From the IMG/VR virus record IMGVR_UViG_3300034198_020844, positions 1 to 23,202 of that record: 23,202 bases of DNA; one strand, written 5' to 3'. Of the stretch, positions 6,312-12,831 are shown in pieces. The position numbers and the translations under genes were made by a program. Positions within the stretch are counted from its first letter, which is position 1; each line of letters begins with the position of its first letter. The DNA comes from a virus. The notes beneath the pieces were generated by a model. That model had not been told where the DNA came from and made no database searches. It saw nothing but the letters and a program-made list of their open reading frames with translations.

Positions 6312-7283
6312 ATGTTTGATATCCTATCAATTATTCCCGGCAAAAAGAAAAGTTCAAGTAGCGGATGGATAAGTTTTAACGCTATTTGCTGTAGCCATTT
6401 TGGGCATCGACCAGATAGAAGAATGCGCGGGGGTATAAAATTTGATAATCATAATTGGAGCTTTCATTGCTTTAACTGTGGGTTCAAATGTAATTTTACC
6501 TTAGGTAGAAGTATAAACGAAAAAACAAGAAAGTTGTTATCTTGGTCTGGAATTGATCAGACACAAATACAAAAATGGAGTTTAGAAAGTTTACAACAAA
6601 AAGATTTATTAGATTTTTCTAATATAAAAAAACAAAAAATAAAAATAAAATTCGAAGAACGAAAACTCCCAGATGGTGAATTACTTGATAAAACTAATAT
6701 ATCACATAAAGTATACATTGATTATTTGGAAAAAAGAAAAATAGATAGTGCTAGCTATCCATTTTTAATAACACCTAATGATACTGGAAGAATGGCAAAA
6801 AGAATTGTCATACCATATTCCTATAAAAATAAAATAGTAGGACACACTAGTAGATTTTTAGATAACAAAATTCCAAAGTACATAAATGAACAACAACCGG
6901 GATATGTTTTTAATATTGATGTGCAAAAATCTAACTGGCAAGTGTGTATTGTTACTGAAGGAATATTTGACGCACTAAGTATTGATGGTGTAGCAGTAAT
7001 GCATGATGATATTAGCAAAGATCAAGCATTACTACTAAGTACATTGAATAAACAAATAATTGTAGTACCAGATAGAGATATAACTGGATTAAAAATATGT
7101 GATAAGGCATTAGAGCTAGGCTATCAGGTTAGTTTACCTAAATGGGACAAAGATGTTAAAGATGTAAATGACGCAGTAGTAAAATATGGTAAACTACCCA
7201 CACTGATTAGTATTCTGCAAAATGCAACTAATAGTAAAATAAAAATAGAAATGATGAGGAAAAAAATTGTTAAAGGATTATAA
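6312..7283 (+). CDS. 61: DNA primase, T4 gp61-like
   Basis: 323 aa (T4 gp61: 342). An N-terminal zinc-binding region has ligand candidates C27, H32, C53 and C56 (CFNC). A Toprim-type catalytic domain is marked by VTEGIFDAL (E215, residues 213-221) and VPDRD (D253, D255 at 251-255). The primase lays down short RNA primers for lagging-strand synthesis on the T4-type replisome and works physically with the gp41 helicase. That helicase gene follows directly, overlapping by 17 bases and starting at a TTG behind a strong Shine-Dalgarno sequence. No ribosome binding site precedes the primase ATG; a weak -10 box lies six bases upstream. The family assignment is firm. Confidence 0.92.
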   Translation: MFDILSIIPGKKKSSSSGWISFNAICCSHFGHRPDRRMRGGIKFDNHNWSFHCFNCGFKCNFTLGRSINEKTRKLLSWSGIDQTQIQKWSLESLQQKDLLDFSNIKKQKIKIKFEERKLPDGELLDKTNISHKVYIDYLEKRKIDSASYPFLITPNDTGRMAKRIVIPYSYKNKIVGHTSRFLDNKIPKYINEQQPGYVFNIDVQKSNWQVCIVTEGIFDALSIDGVAVMHDDISKDQALLLSTLNKQIIVVPDRDITGLKICDKALELGYQVSLPKWDKDVKDVNDAVVKYGKLPTLISILQNATNSKIKIEMMRKKIVKGL

Positions 7284-8691
7284 TATAGATGTACAAAAAC
7301 TCTTTTTACAAATGATGCTAACAAATGCTGAATTGTATACTAGGGTTATGAATATCATGAACTCTGAAAATTTTGATAAGTCGCTTAGACCAGTGGCTGA
7401 GTTTATGTCAGAATATAGCGAAAAATATAGTTTGTTACCTGACGCCAGTCAGATAAAAGCAACAACAGGAATTGAATTAAGCTTGATTGAAGATTTCGGT
7501 GATAAGCATACTGAATGGTTTCTTGTAGAGTTTGAAGCATTTACTAAACGACAAGAATTAGAAAGAGCTATTCTAAAGTCGGCTGATTTATTAGAAAAAG
7601 GTGACTTCGGACCTGTTGAGAAACTTATTAAAGAAGCGGTTCAAATCAGCCTACAGCGTGACATGGGCACAGACTATTTTGCTGATCCTAAAGCAAGGAT
7701 AAACAAATATTTTAACGCTGGTGGTCAGCAAAGTACAGGCTGGCCACAGATGGATAAATTACTATATGGTGGATTTAGTCGCGGCGAATTGAATATTTTT
7801 GCAGGCGGTTCTGGCTCAGGTAAATCACTAGTAATGATGAATATTGCATTGAACTGGCTTCAAATGGGATTGAGTGGAGTTTATATTAGTTTAGAATTGA
7901 GTGAGGAATTAACTTCACTTAGGACTGATGCAATGTTAACTATGATGAGTACCCGAGATATCCGTAAAGACATTGATAGTACTGAATTGAAGGTCAAAAT
8001 GGCTGCTAAAAAATCAGGTCAGTATCGTGTTAAGGGCTTGCCGGCTCAAAGCAATGTCAATGATATCAGGTCGTATTTGAAAGAAGTGCAGATTCAAACA
8101 GGAATTAAAGTTGACTTTGTGATGATTGACTACTTGGATCTAGTCATGCCAGTCTCAGTCAAAGTGAATCCCAATGATCAATTTATTAAAGACAAGTATG
8201 TATCCGAAGAATTGCGAAATCTAGCTAAAGAGTTGGGAATTCTCATGGTTACTGCAAGTCAGTTGAATCGTAGTGCGGTTGAAGAAATCGAATTTGATCA
8301 TAGTCATATTGCAGGTGGTATTAGTAAAATCAATACAGCAGATAATGTGTTTGGTATCTTTACAAGTCGTAGTATGCGTGAAAGAGGAAAGTATCAAATT
8401 CAATGTATGAAAAGTCGTAGTTCTACTGGTGTAGGTCAAAAGATTGACTTAGAATATAATATTGAAACAATGAGAATTACAGATGATGATCCTGATGGAT
8501 ATGCAGACCAGCAGGCAAAATATAAACCAAATCCCAGCCCCTCTCCTGCGCAACTAATAGATAAATTTAAACCTGAACTCAATAATATTGACGAAAGTAC
8601 TGGCGAAATTATAGAACCTGAACAGAAAAAAATAGTTGCTGATGTACAAGCTACTAAGCTTAAAAAACTACTTAATTCCTTAAAGAAATAA
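7267..8691 (+). CDS. 41: Replicative DNA helicase, T4 gp41/DnaB-like
   Basis: 474 aa (T4 gp41: 475). The helical N-terminal domain is at ~1-130 and the RecA-type ATPase core at ~155-430. Walker A is GGSGSGKS (180-187), Walker B is VMIDYLDL with D288, TASQLNRSA follows as the DnaB H3-type region, and IQCMKSRSSTG carries the likely arginine-finger/basic element. The hexamer moves 5'-3' on the lagging strand and activates the primase. The start is a TTG: GAGGA lies six bases upstream (7256-7260), whereas the next in-frame ATG at 7312 would cut into the N-terminal helix. The overlap with the primase implies coupled translation. The C-terminus ends in a Lys-rich tail (TKLKKLLNSLKK) after a Pro/Glu-rich linker. 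Confidence 0.95.
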   Translation: MLKDYNIDVQKLFLQMMLTNAELYTRVMNIMNSENFDKSLRPVAEFMSEYSEKYSLLPDASQIKATTGIELSLIEDFGDKHTEWFLVEFEAFTKRQELERAILKSADLLEKGDFGPVEKLIKEAVQISLQRDMGTDYFADPKARINKYFNAGGQQSTGWPQMDKLLYGGFSRGELNIFAGGSGSGKSLVMMNIALNWLQMGLSGVYISLELSEELTSLRTDAMLTMMSTRDIRKDIDSTELKVKMAAKKSGQYRVKGLPAQSNVNDIRSYLKEVQIQTGIKVDFVMIDYLDLVMPVSVKVNPNDQFIKDKYVSEELRNLAKELGILMVTASQLNRSAVEEIEFDHSHIAGGISKINTADNVFGIFTSRSMRERGKYQIQCMKSRSSTGVGQKIDLEYNIETMRITDDDPDGYADQQAKYKPNPSPSPAQLIDKFKPELNNIDESTGEIIEPEQKKIVADVQATKLKKLLNSLKK

Positions 8692-8704
8692 TTATTAACT
8701 TTTT

Positions 8705-8712
8705 GATAAATA
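8705..8712 (+). promoter_or_regulatory. Late promoter candidate GATAAATA
   Basis: GATAAATA, 16 bases between the box and the ATG at 8729. One base from the T4 late consensus TATAAATA, with no -35 element required for that class. Confidence 0.6.
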
Positions 8713-8728
8713 TTAATAGGATAATCAT

Positions 8729-8974
8729 ATGCAACGAAAAACCCGATCATTACTTGAAGAACTAGAAGCTTTGGGAAATAATAGAGATACTAGTCATATC
8801 ATTGAAAGTAGAGGGCACAATATTATTACTAGTGCAATCAATTTAATTGAGATGATTAATAGACACTATAATCCAGAACAGGCATTAATTCTTGAGAAAA
8901 AGCTTATAAGTGCTATTAAAAATAAGGATCAGGCTCGTTTTGCAAAATCTTTAAGGAAAAACAATGAAACTTGA
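8729..8974 (+). CDS. Small helical late protein (81 aa), unknown function
   Basis: A helical protein with the segment IIESRGHNIITSAINLIEMI (residues 18-37) followed by a Lys-rich end (LEKKLISAIKNKDQARFAKS). The ESRG-x-NII-x-SAI block looks like a family of small proteins of T4-like aquatic phages whose role I do not know; head-assembly (prohead core) involvement would fit its place and size but is inference. Late-promoter box 16 bases upstream and AGGA ribosome binding site at 8718-8721. The 3' end overlaps the next gene by 11 bases. Confidence 0.75.
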   Translation: MQRKTRSLLEELEALGNNRDTSHIIESRGHNIITSAINLIEMINRHYNPEQALILEKKLISAIKNKDQARFAKSLRKNNET

Positions 8975-9893
8975 TGAAGTTTATAATATAAGTAATAGCG
9001 ACCCTGTAAAATTAAGATGGGTGAATAGGTTAGTGAGTAAACTATCAAACTCATTGGATGATGCATTTAAGTCAGGGAAGTTAGAAATGCCCGCTACACC
9101 TCAGAAACCTGGGGAACCTGCTGGTACATCCACTGCAACACCTACAACACCCAAAACTCCAGCAGAAATTAGACAAGAAAAGCTAGCAGCAGCAGGCCAA
9201 GCAGCACAACAACAAATGAAACCTGCCCCAGCAGCCCCAGCAGCCCCAGCAGCCCCAGCAGCCCCAGCAGCCCCAGCAGCCCCAGCAGCCCCTGCGAAAC
9301 CCAAAACTCCAGCAGAAATTAGACAAGAAAAACTAGCAGCAGCGGCTCAAAAAGCACAACAACAAATGAAAGAAGGTAAATCTGCTGCTCAGGTAAAATA
9401 CGCTAAATTAAACAATTTAATCGAATCTATCATTAATGTAGAACATAATATTGTAGAAAGTTCAGAAATCGTTCAAGTCGTAAAAGAACAAGAAACTGGA
9501 AAAATCAGTGGATATATATACAACTATATTACGAAACATGTCGGTGGAAAATTAAAAGACTCTAAACAAGAAAATAATATTCGTAATTTATCAAAACAAA
9601 TAGAAGAAATTTATTCGACCACTAAAGATCCTAAAGAAATCAACCAGTTATTGAGAACAATTTCTAATGTAGCCTATGATTCGTTAGTCAAAAAATCTCA
9701 ATCATCATTAATGGGAACTACTTCTGCCGCAGCCGGCGACACTTCTATGGCTGCTTCGTCATCTTCGAATGCAGCAATTGATATTCGTAAATTAATTTCA
9801 TCCGTAAAAAATTTAGATGCAAACTCATTAGCAGAATTGAAAAAGGTAGTAGATAAAGAGTTACAGACTAAAAAATCCGCTCAACCCGTTTAA
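8964..9893 (+). CDS. Ala/Pro-repeat phage protein, likely virion or assembly component (309 aa)
   Basis: Three parts: a short N-terminal domain (1-45, KLRWVNRLVSKLSNSLDD), a low-complexity middle (45-140) and a helical C-terminal part (145-309). The middle holds seven AAP triplets (residues 90-110) bounded by two near-identical copies of KTPAEIRQEKLAAA (64-77 and 114-127), each extended by AQQQMK. The C-terminal part has charged helices (ESIINVEHNIVESSEIV, ELKKVVDKEL) and a Ser/Ala-rich linker near 250-270. The AAGGA before the ATG lies inside the preceding gene. I do not recognise a named family; being in a late operon, a scaffold, internal head or prohead-core role is plausible. The repeat is likely length-variable between relatives. 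Confidence 0.75.
   Translation: MKLDEVYNISNSDPVKLRWVNRLVSKLSNSLDDAFKSGKLEMPATPQKPGEPAGTSTATPTTPKTPAEIRQEKLAAAGQAAQQQMKPAPAAPAAPAAPAAPAAPAAPAAPAKPKTPAEIRQEKLAAAAQKAQQQMKEGKSAAQVKYAKLNNLIESIINVEHNIVESSEIVQVVKEQETGKISGYIYNYITKHVGGKLKDSKQENNIRNLSKQIEEIYSTTKDPKEINQLLRTISNVAYDSLVKKSQSSLMGTTSAAAGDTSMAASSSSNAAIDIRKLISSVKNLDANSLAELKKVVDKELQTKKSAQPV
9150..9371 (+). repeat. Direct duplication flanking a 9-base tandem repeat
   Basis: Two ~72-base copies at 9150-9221 and 9300-9371 (offset 150 bases, only a few mismatches) flank seven tandem copies of a 9-base unit of the type gcagcccca at 9231-9293. All lie in frame within the 309-aa gene. The C-rich strand stands out against the AT-rich surroundings. 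Confidence 0.9.
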
Positions 9894-9928
9894 TTTTACA
9901 ACCAAATACCAAGATTTTTTACTTTTGG

Positions 9929-9936
9929 AATAAATA
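9929..9936 (+). promoter_or_regulatory. Late-promoter-like box AATAAATA
   Basis: AATAAATA, 45 bases between box and the ATG at 9982; the intervening leader contains the hairpin at 9932-9967. Confidence 0.4.
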
Positions 9937-9967
9937 ATTTTATGAATCAGTAGGATTCAAATTATTT
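9932..9967 (+). promoter_or_regulatory. 5' leader hairpin of the small virion-type gene
   Basis: AAATAATTT (9932-9940) pairs with AAATTATTT (9959-9967), and inside it TGAATC (9943-9948) pairs with GATTCA (9954-9959) around the loop AGTAG; the two stems share base 9959. The AAGGA ribosome binding site follows a few bases later and is left free. Such stem-loops near the 5' end of T4 messages are associated with stability. Confidence 0.5.
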
Positions 9968-9981
9968 TAAGGATTTTTAAA

Positions 9982-10371
9982 ATGGCACAATTTACAAAAA
10001 CAAACGGCGACTTTCTACCAGTTATTAACTATGATTCTGGTGCTTACACAAACAGTGGTCTAAACGCTGTTACTTCTGGAGCTACAGTTCAACCTCAAGG
10101 TCCAAAATTAGCATTCGGTACAATCACATTTACTGGTATTGCAACACCTACAGGTGCTGATTTAGCTATCGCTTTCCAGACTATTCAGCAATTGGCTACA
10201 GTTTACATGTATGAATTCACCGAAGTTGGTGACAATACTGACACATTAGCAGTTGCAATTTATCCAACTAATGCTTGGAGCTTCACAAACGCTGGTGACT
10301 TAGATGCTGCACTAACAGCAGCTTTAGGTTACGCTGTTACTACAGCAGCTACAGCTACATTCACAAACTAA
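9982..10371 (+). CDS. Small virion-type structural protein (129 aa), probably abundant
   Basis: Begins MAQFTKTNGDFLPVINYDSG and is rich in Thr, Ala, Gly and beta-prone segments, with few charges and a single Met after the N-terminal one; the C-terminus ends TTAATATFTN. The appearance matches a family of small structural proteins of T4-like aquatic phages (from memory). It is a self-contained unit: late-type box, 5' hairpin, AAGGA ribosome binding site 9 bases before the ATG, and a strong intrinsic terminator 19 bases after the stop. That arrangement, together with strongly preferred codons such as GCT, ACA and GGT, suggests high expression. Head decoration or tail-associated role possible; not resolved. 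Confidence 0.75.
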   Translation: MAQFTKTNGDFLPVINYDSGAYTNSGLNAVTSGATVQPQGPKLAFGTITFTGIATPTGADLAIAFQTIQQLATVYMYEFTEVGDNTDTLAVAIYPTNAWSFTNAGDLDAALTAALGYAVTTAATATFTN

Positions 10372-10389
10372 TCATAATTTAGTTTAATC

Positions 10390-10418
10390 AAAAGCCTGAG
10401 AATTCTCAGGCTTTTTTT
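10390..10418 (+). terminator. Intrinsic (rho-independent) terminator
   Basis: A ten-base stem AAAGCCTGAG (10391-10400) / CTCAGGCTTT (10405-10414), tetraloop AATT, followed by a run of T to 10418. The A-rich 5' flank makes it potentially active in the other direction as well. Confidence 0.92.
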
Positions 10419-10424
10419 ACCTCT

Positions 10425-10432
10425 ATTAAATA
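10425..10432 (+). promoter_or_regulatory. Late-promoter-like box ATTAAATA close to ATG
   Basis: ATTAAATA ends five bases before the ATG at 10438, immediately after the terminator; no Shine-Dalgarno sequence. If used as a late -10 box, the message would be leaderless or nearly so. Confidence 0.4.
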
Positions 10433-10437
10433 GTAGT

Positions 10438-10899
10438 ATGAGTTATAAAATTACTTGTTTTACGCTTTTTGATATTACCTACACTGGGGTGATTAATAGA
10501 AGCCGCCCTGAAGTAGACGCTGATATAGACACATGGCTTTATAAAAGAAACTCACAATGTAATTTTGACACTGTACAACAGGCAATATCATTACGATCTC
10601 AGCCTGAAATTATTAGGTATCCTGAAAAGACTAAGATAAAATTTAATGAATTTCAAAATTTTGGATTTTTGTTTGAATTGGAAACAAATGAATTAATTAA
10701 TTGTTGGTCTTTTGATTTTGATGTCCAGCATCCCAGTGTTTTCACAGATGGTATATCAGAGTTAGGATCGTTGTATACAGATTGTCACGGCGTACCTATG
10801 ATTAAATGCGGTACAGAATGGGAAAAACTTTCTAATTTTATAGACACCTCTGAAGATTTAAGGAACATTTATTTTGTCATCAACAAAAGCGAAAATTAA
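10438..10899 (+). CDS. Conserved-looking T4-like phage protein of unknown function (153 aa)
   Basis: Starts MSYKITCFTLFDITYTGVIN and contains WLYKRNSQCNFDTVQQAISLRSQP (residues about 33-56), a pattern I associate with an unnamed protein conserved in T4-like phages. It ends with a beta-rich region (INCWSFDFDVQHPSVF, YFVINKSEN). No membrane segment or signal peptide. It begins just after a terminator behind its own late-type box and overlaps the next gene by 26 bases. The 'KRN-QxNFDT' and 'ISLRxQP' blocks are the best handles for a database search. Function unknown; presumably late. Confidence 0.75.
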   Translation: MSYKITCFTLFDITYTGVINRSRPEVDADIDTWLYKRNSQCNFDTVQQAISLRSQPEIIRYPEKTKIKFNEFQNFGFLFELETNELINCWSFDFDVQHPSVFTDGISELGSLYTDCHGVPMIKCGTEWEKLSNFIDTSEDLRNIYFVINKSEN

Positions 10900-11350
10900 T
10901 ATAGACTACAAAGTAGAGAAGTTCTTAAAAAAAGAATTTAATTCTCAAGTTGATCAACTTATATTCTATGACCAAAATGGTAATTATTCATTATTTGGTA
11001 AATATTTAATTGAAAAGACATATGAAGATACTTACAAAGTAACATTGAAAAATACAGCTACTGAAAAAATATTTTATAAATTAAAACATGCAGTTAGTTG
11101 GTGTATTTTTGATAAAAGAAATATGATAATGGCTTCAAATAGGATTTTTTCGCTTGACCAATCATTATTAAGTTTGGAAGCAGGGATACAATTACACCAA
11201 AAACTTTTTAAACGCACCAAAACCATTGATGCTAAATTGATTTATCTAGCAAAATTAAAAGAAGAAAAACTTAAAAAGATTAAAATATACACAGAAATTA
11301 AACAGTATATACTTCAATCAGATGCTTGGCAAAAATCTAAATTTCTATAA
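10874..11350 (+). CDS. Phage protein of unknown function with TTG start (158 aa)
   Basis: The TTG start at 10874 is supported by AAGGA at 10860-10864, nine bases upstream; no ATG or GTG occurs in frame early enough to keep the N-terminal part. The first ~85 residues look beta-rich (QLIFYDQNGNYSLFGKYLI, TYKVTLKNTATEKIFY) and are followed by SWCIFDKRNMIMASNRIFSL. The rest is a Lys/Leu helical region (LHQKLFKRTKTIDAKLIYLA, KLKKIKIYTEIKQYI), probably coiled-coil. Overlaps the previous gene by 26 bases, so the pair is likely co-translated. I cannot name the family; its location among late genes suggests assembly or virion. Confidence 0.72.
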   Translation: MSSTKAKINIDYKVEKFLKKEFNSQVDQLIFYDQNGNYSLFGKYLIEKTYEDTYKVTLKNTATEKIFYKLKHAVSWCIFDKRNMIMASNRIFSLDQSLLSLEAGIQLHQKLFKRTKTIDAKLIYLAKLKEEKLKKIKIYTEIKQYILQSDAWQKSKFL

Positions 11351-11378
11351 AATTATTACCATAATTTTGTTCAAGAAA

Positions 11379-11386
11379 GATAAATA
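11379..11386 (+). promoter_or_regulatory. Late promoter candidate GATAAATA
   Basis: GATAAATA, 25 bases between box and the ATG at 11412; an AGGA ribosome binding site at about 11402-11405 serves that gene. Confidence 0.6.
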
Positions 11387-11411
11387 CTAAATAATATTCT
11401 TAGGATATACT

Positions 11412-12128
11412 ATGAAACTAACTGAATTTAACAACGACCTAATAACAACTACGACTAAAGCTCTCAAAGAGCATTATGAGATTCCCTTCAATGTAAATGC
11501 ATTGAATAAAATCTCAGCACAAGCTATGTTAAGAAAGGTCAGAGGCTTAATTAACGAAGCTCGTCAATCTCCTGAATTTCATCAGAAATCAACTGGACCT
11601 GCATACATGAAACTTGTTTTCATGGAGCAGTCTCTTGCTACTAGATTTAATCAACTACTATCACAAGAATCACGCATCGTAGTTGAAAACGAAGAAGTTG
11701 AGAAGTCACAAGTTGTTCTTGCTGCTCAAGATATGGTTGATAGTATTCAAAAAATGCTTGAAGATGTAGGACAGATGCAAGTTAAAGAACTACCGGCTTT
11801 AGTTTCTAGTATCGAAAGTGAAATTGGTGTCAATGAAGGTCAAGCCTATAATGACCAAGCTACACAACAATTAGAAGCATTGAGTGCAGCACTAAAAGAA
11901 GCATTTAGTGGAATGAAATCTGCTTTAGGAGTAGTCACCGGTCAAGGTGGTGAAGTTGCTGCATTTGACGCAGGTGCTGAAATGGGTGCAGAAGCTGGAT
12001 TAGAAGCAGGTGCTGAAATGGGTGCAGAAGCTGGATTAGAAGCAGGTGCTGAAATGGGAGATGAAGAAATCCCAGAACCAGAAGAAGAACCAGAAGATGT
12101 TTCTAATATAGGTAGAGCTAAAAGATAA
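11412..12128 (+). CDS. Prohead core/scaffold-type structural protein (238 aa)
   Basis: Helical and highly charged. The central block VVENEEVEKSQVVLAAQDMV (residues 90-109) followed by ELPALVSSIESEIGVNEGQ resembles a conserved late protein of T4-like aquatic phages that I associate with the prohead core or an internal structural role; that label is from memory. Residues ~185-220 consist of 12-residue repeats (GAEMGAEAGLEA), then an acidic Glu/Pro tail ending NIGRAKR. A helical body with a long acidic tail is what scaffold or core proteins usually look like, and the tail could be a target of a phage prohead protease. GATAAATA box and AGGA ribosome binding site upstream; the next gene begins two bases after the stop. 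Confidence 0.72.
   Translation: MKLTEFNNDLITTTTKALKEHYEIPFNVNALNKISAQAMLRKVRGLINEARQSPEFHQKSTGPAYMKLVFMEQSLATRFNQLLSQESRIVVENEEVEKSQVVLAAQDMVDSIQKMLEDVGQMQVKELPALVSSIESEIGVNEGQAYNDQATQQLEALSAALKEAFSGMKSALGVVTGQGGEVAAFDAGAEMGAEAGLEAGAEMGAEAGLEAGAEMGDEEIPEPEEEPEDVSNIGRAKR
11970..12058 (+). repeat. 36-base tandem repeat, about 2.5 copies, in frame
   Basis: Identical 36-base units at 11970-12005 and 12006-12041, then a 17-base partial copy from 12042. Encodes repeated GAEMGAEAGLEA. Perfect identity implies recent duplication or ongoing homogenisation. Confidence 0.9.
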
Positions 12129-12130
12129 TT

Positions 12131-12454
12131 ATGCTCTTATATGAGTTTGATATACCTGATCCGTTGCTAATTAAATTAGTTGCTATCACAAGTCAACTTA
12201 AAAAAGAAATAGATCAGGGTAAACAAAAACCAGATTGGACTGTTGATGAGTTACTGTCTTTATACAAAGCCAATGGTATAATAATCGACAAAACAGACCT
12301 TTACAATATGATAAAGAGTCCACCTTTAGATAAAACTATAAGTAACATACAAGGTAATGCAGTAAAGTTTAAAGGTCAGGATAGTGTTCAATCGACTGAT
12401 ATTGATAACAATCAAAAAATCGTTAAACAAATGGCACAAAGTGCTTTGAAATAA
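12131..12454 (+). CDS. Small phage protein of unknown function (107 aa)
   Basis: Helical N-terminal half (PDPLLIKLVAITSQLKKEID, WTVDELLSLYKANG) with a helix-turn-helix-like DKTDLYNMIKSPPLDKTISN segment around residues 56-77, then VKFKGQDS and a polar tail. The LYNMIK-x-PPL block looks family-specific, but I know no function for it. No membrane segment or cysteines. It sits in a tight late operon, two bases after the core-type gene and one base before the IscA-like gene, so co-expression with both is expected. The helix arrangement may be chance rather than a DNA-binding fold. Confidence 0.7.
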   Translation: MLLYEFDIPDPLLIKLVAITSQLKKEIDQGKQKPDWTVDELLSLYKANGIIIDKTDLYNMIKSPPLDKTISNIQGNAVKFKGQDSVQSTDIDNNQKIVKQMAQSALK

Positions 12455-12455
12455 T

Positions 12456-12782
12456 ATGATCACGCTGACTGATGCGGCATATAAAAAAATTCAACAACAA
12501 TTAAAAAAGCGTGGTAAGGGATTGGGCATCCAAATAGGAGTAAAAACTACTGGATGTTCTGGATTAGCCTACACATTAGAATACTTTGATGGTGTTGACG
12601 ATGAAAATCTATATATTATGTATGGCATTAGTGATGTTGTAGTGGCTATAAAAAAACAACATGAACCATATTTAAATAGATTGAATGTTGATTTTGTTAG
12701 AAATGGGTTGAATGAAGGTTTTGAATTCAAAAATCCAAATGAGCGTGACCGATGTGGTTGTGGAGAAAGTTTTAGAGTTTAA
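12456..12782 (+). CDS. A-type iron-sulfur carrier, IscA/HesB-like
   Basis: 108 aa, the usual length of IscA/SufA/ErpA. The three conserved cluster-binding cysteines are present: C34 in TTGCSGLAYTLEY and C100/C102 in DRCGCGESF, with the family's ~65-residue spacing. N-terminal ITLTDAAYKKIQQQLKKRGK also matches the family (V-T-xx-A). These proteins carry Fe-S clusters from the scaffold to apo-enzymes. In a phage this is an auxiliary metabolic gene that may help mature host or phage Fe-S enzymes during infection; HesB-like genes are known from aquatic T4-like phages. It ends the operon that begins at 11412, so it may be expressed late, when demand would be less obvious. Confidence 0.93.
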   Translation: MITLTDAAYKKIQQQLKKRGKGLGIQIGVKTTGCSGLAYTLEYFDGVDDENLYIMYGISDVVVAIKKQHEPYLNRLNVDFVRNGLNEGFEFKNPNERDRCGCGESFRV

Positions 12783-12796
12783 ATGTACCTAAATCA

Positions 12797-12825
12797 TTGC
12801 ATTGGGTTAGATAATATATTATCAT
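12797..12825 (+). promoter_or_regulatory. Sigma-70-like promoter, apparently leaderless
   Basis: TTGCAT (12797-12802), 17-base spacer, TATCAT (12820-12825), then six bases and the ATG at 12832. The stretch ATTGTAAAATG around the start is identical to that at 794. No Shine-Dalgarno sequence. Confidence 0.5.
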
Positions 12826-12831
12826 TGTAAA

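Noticed and set aside
9231-9293. Short regularly spaced repeats as a possible CRISPR array
   Set aside because: Units are 9 bases, contiguous and in frame within a coding region; there are no spacers and no cas genes.
9101-9304. Minus-strand Gly/Ala-rich reading frame
   Set aside because: It is the antisense of the Pro/Ala repeat; low complexity and no initiation signals.
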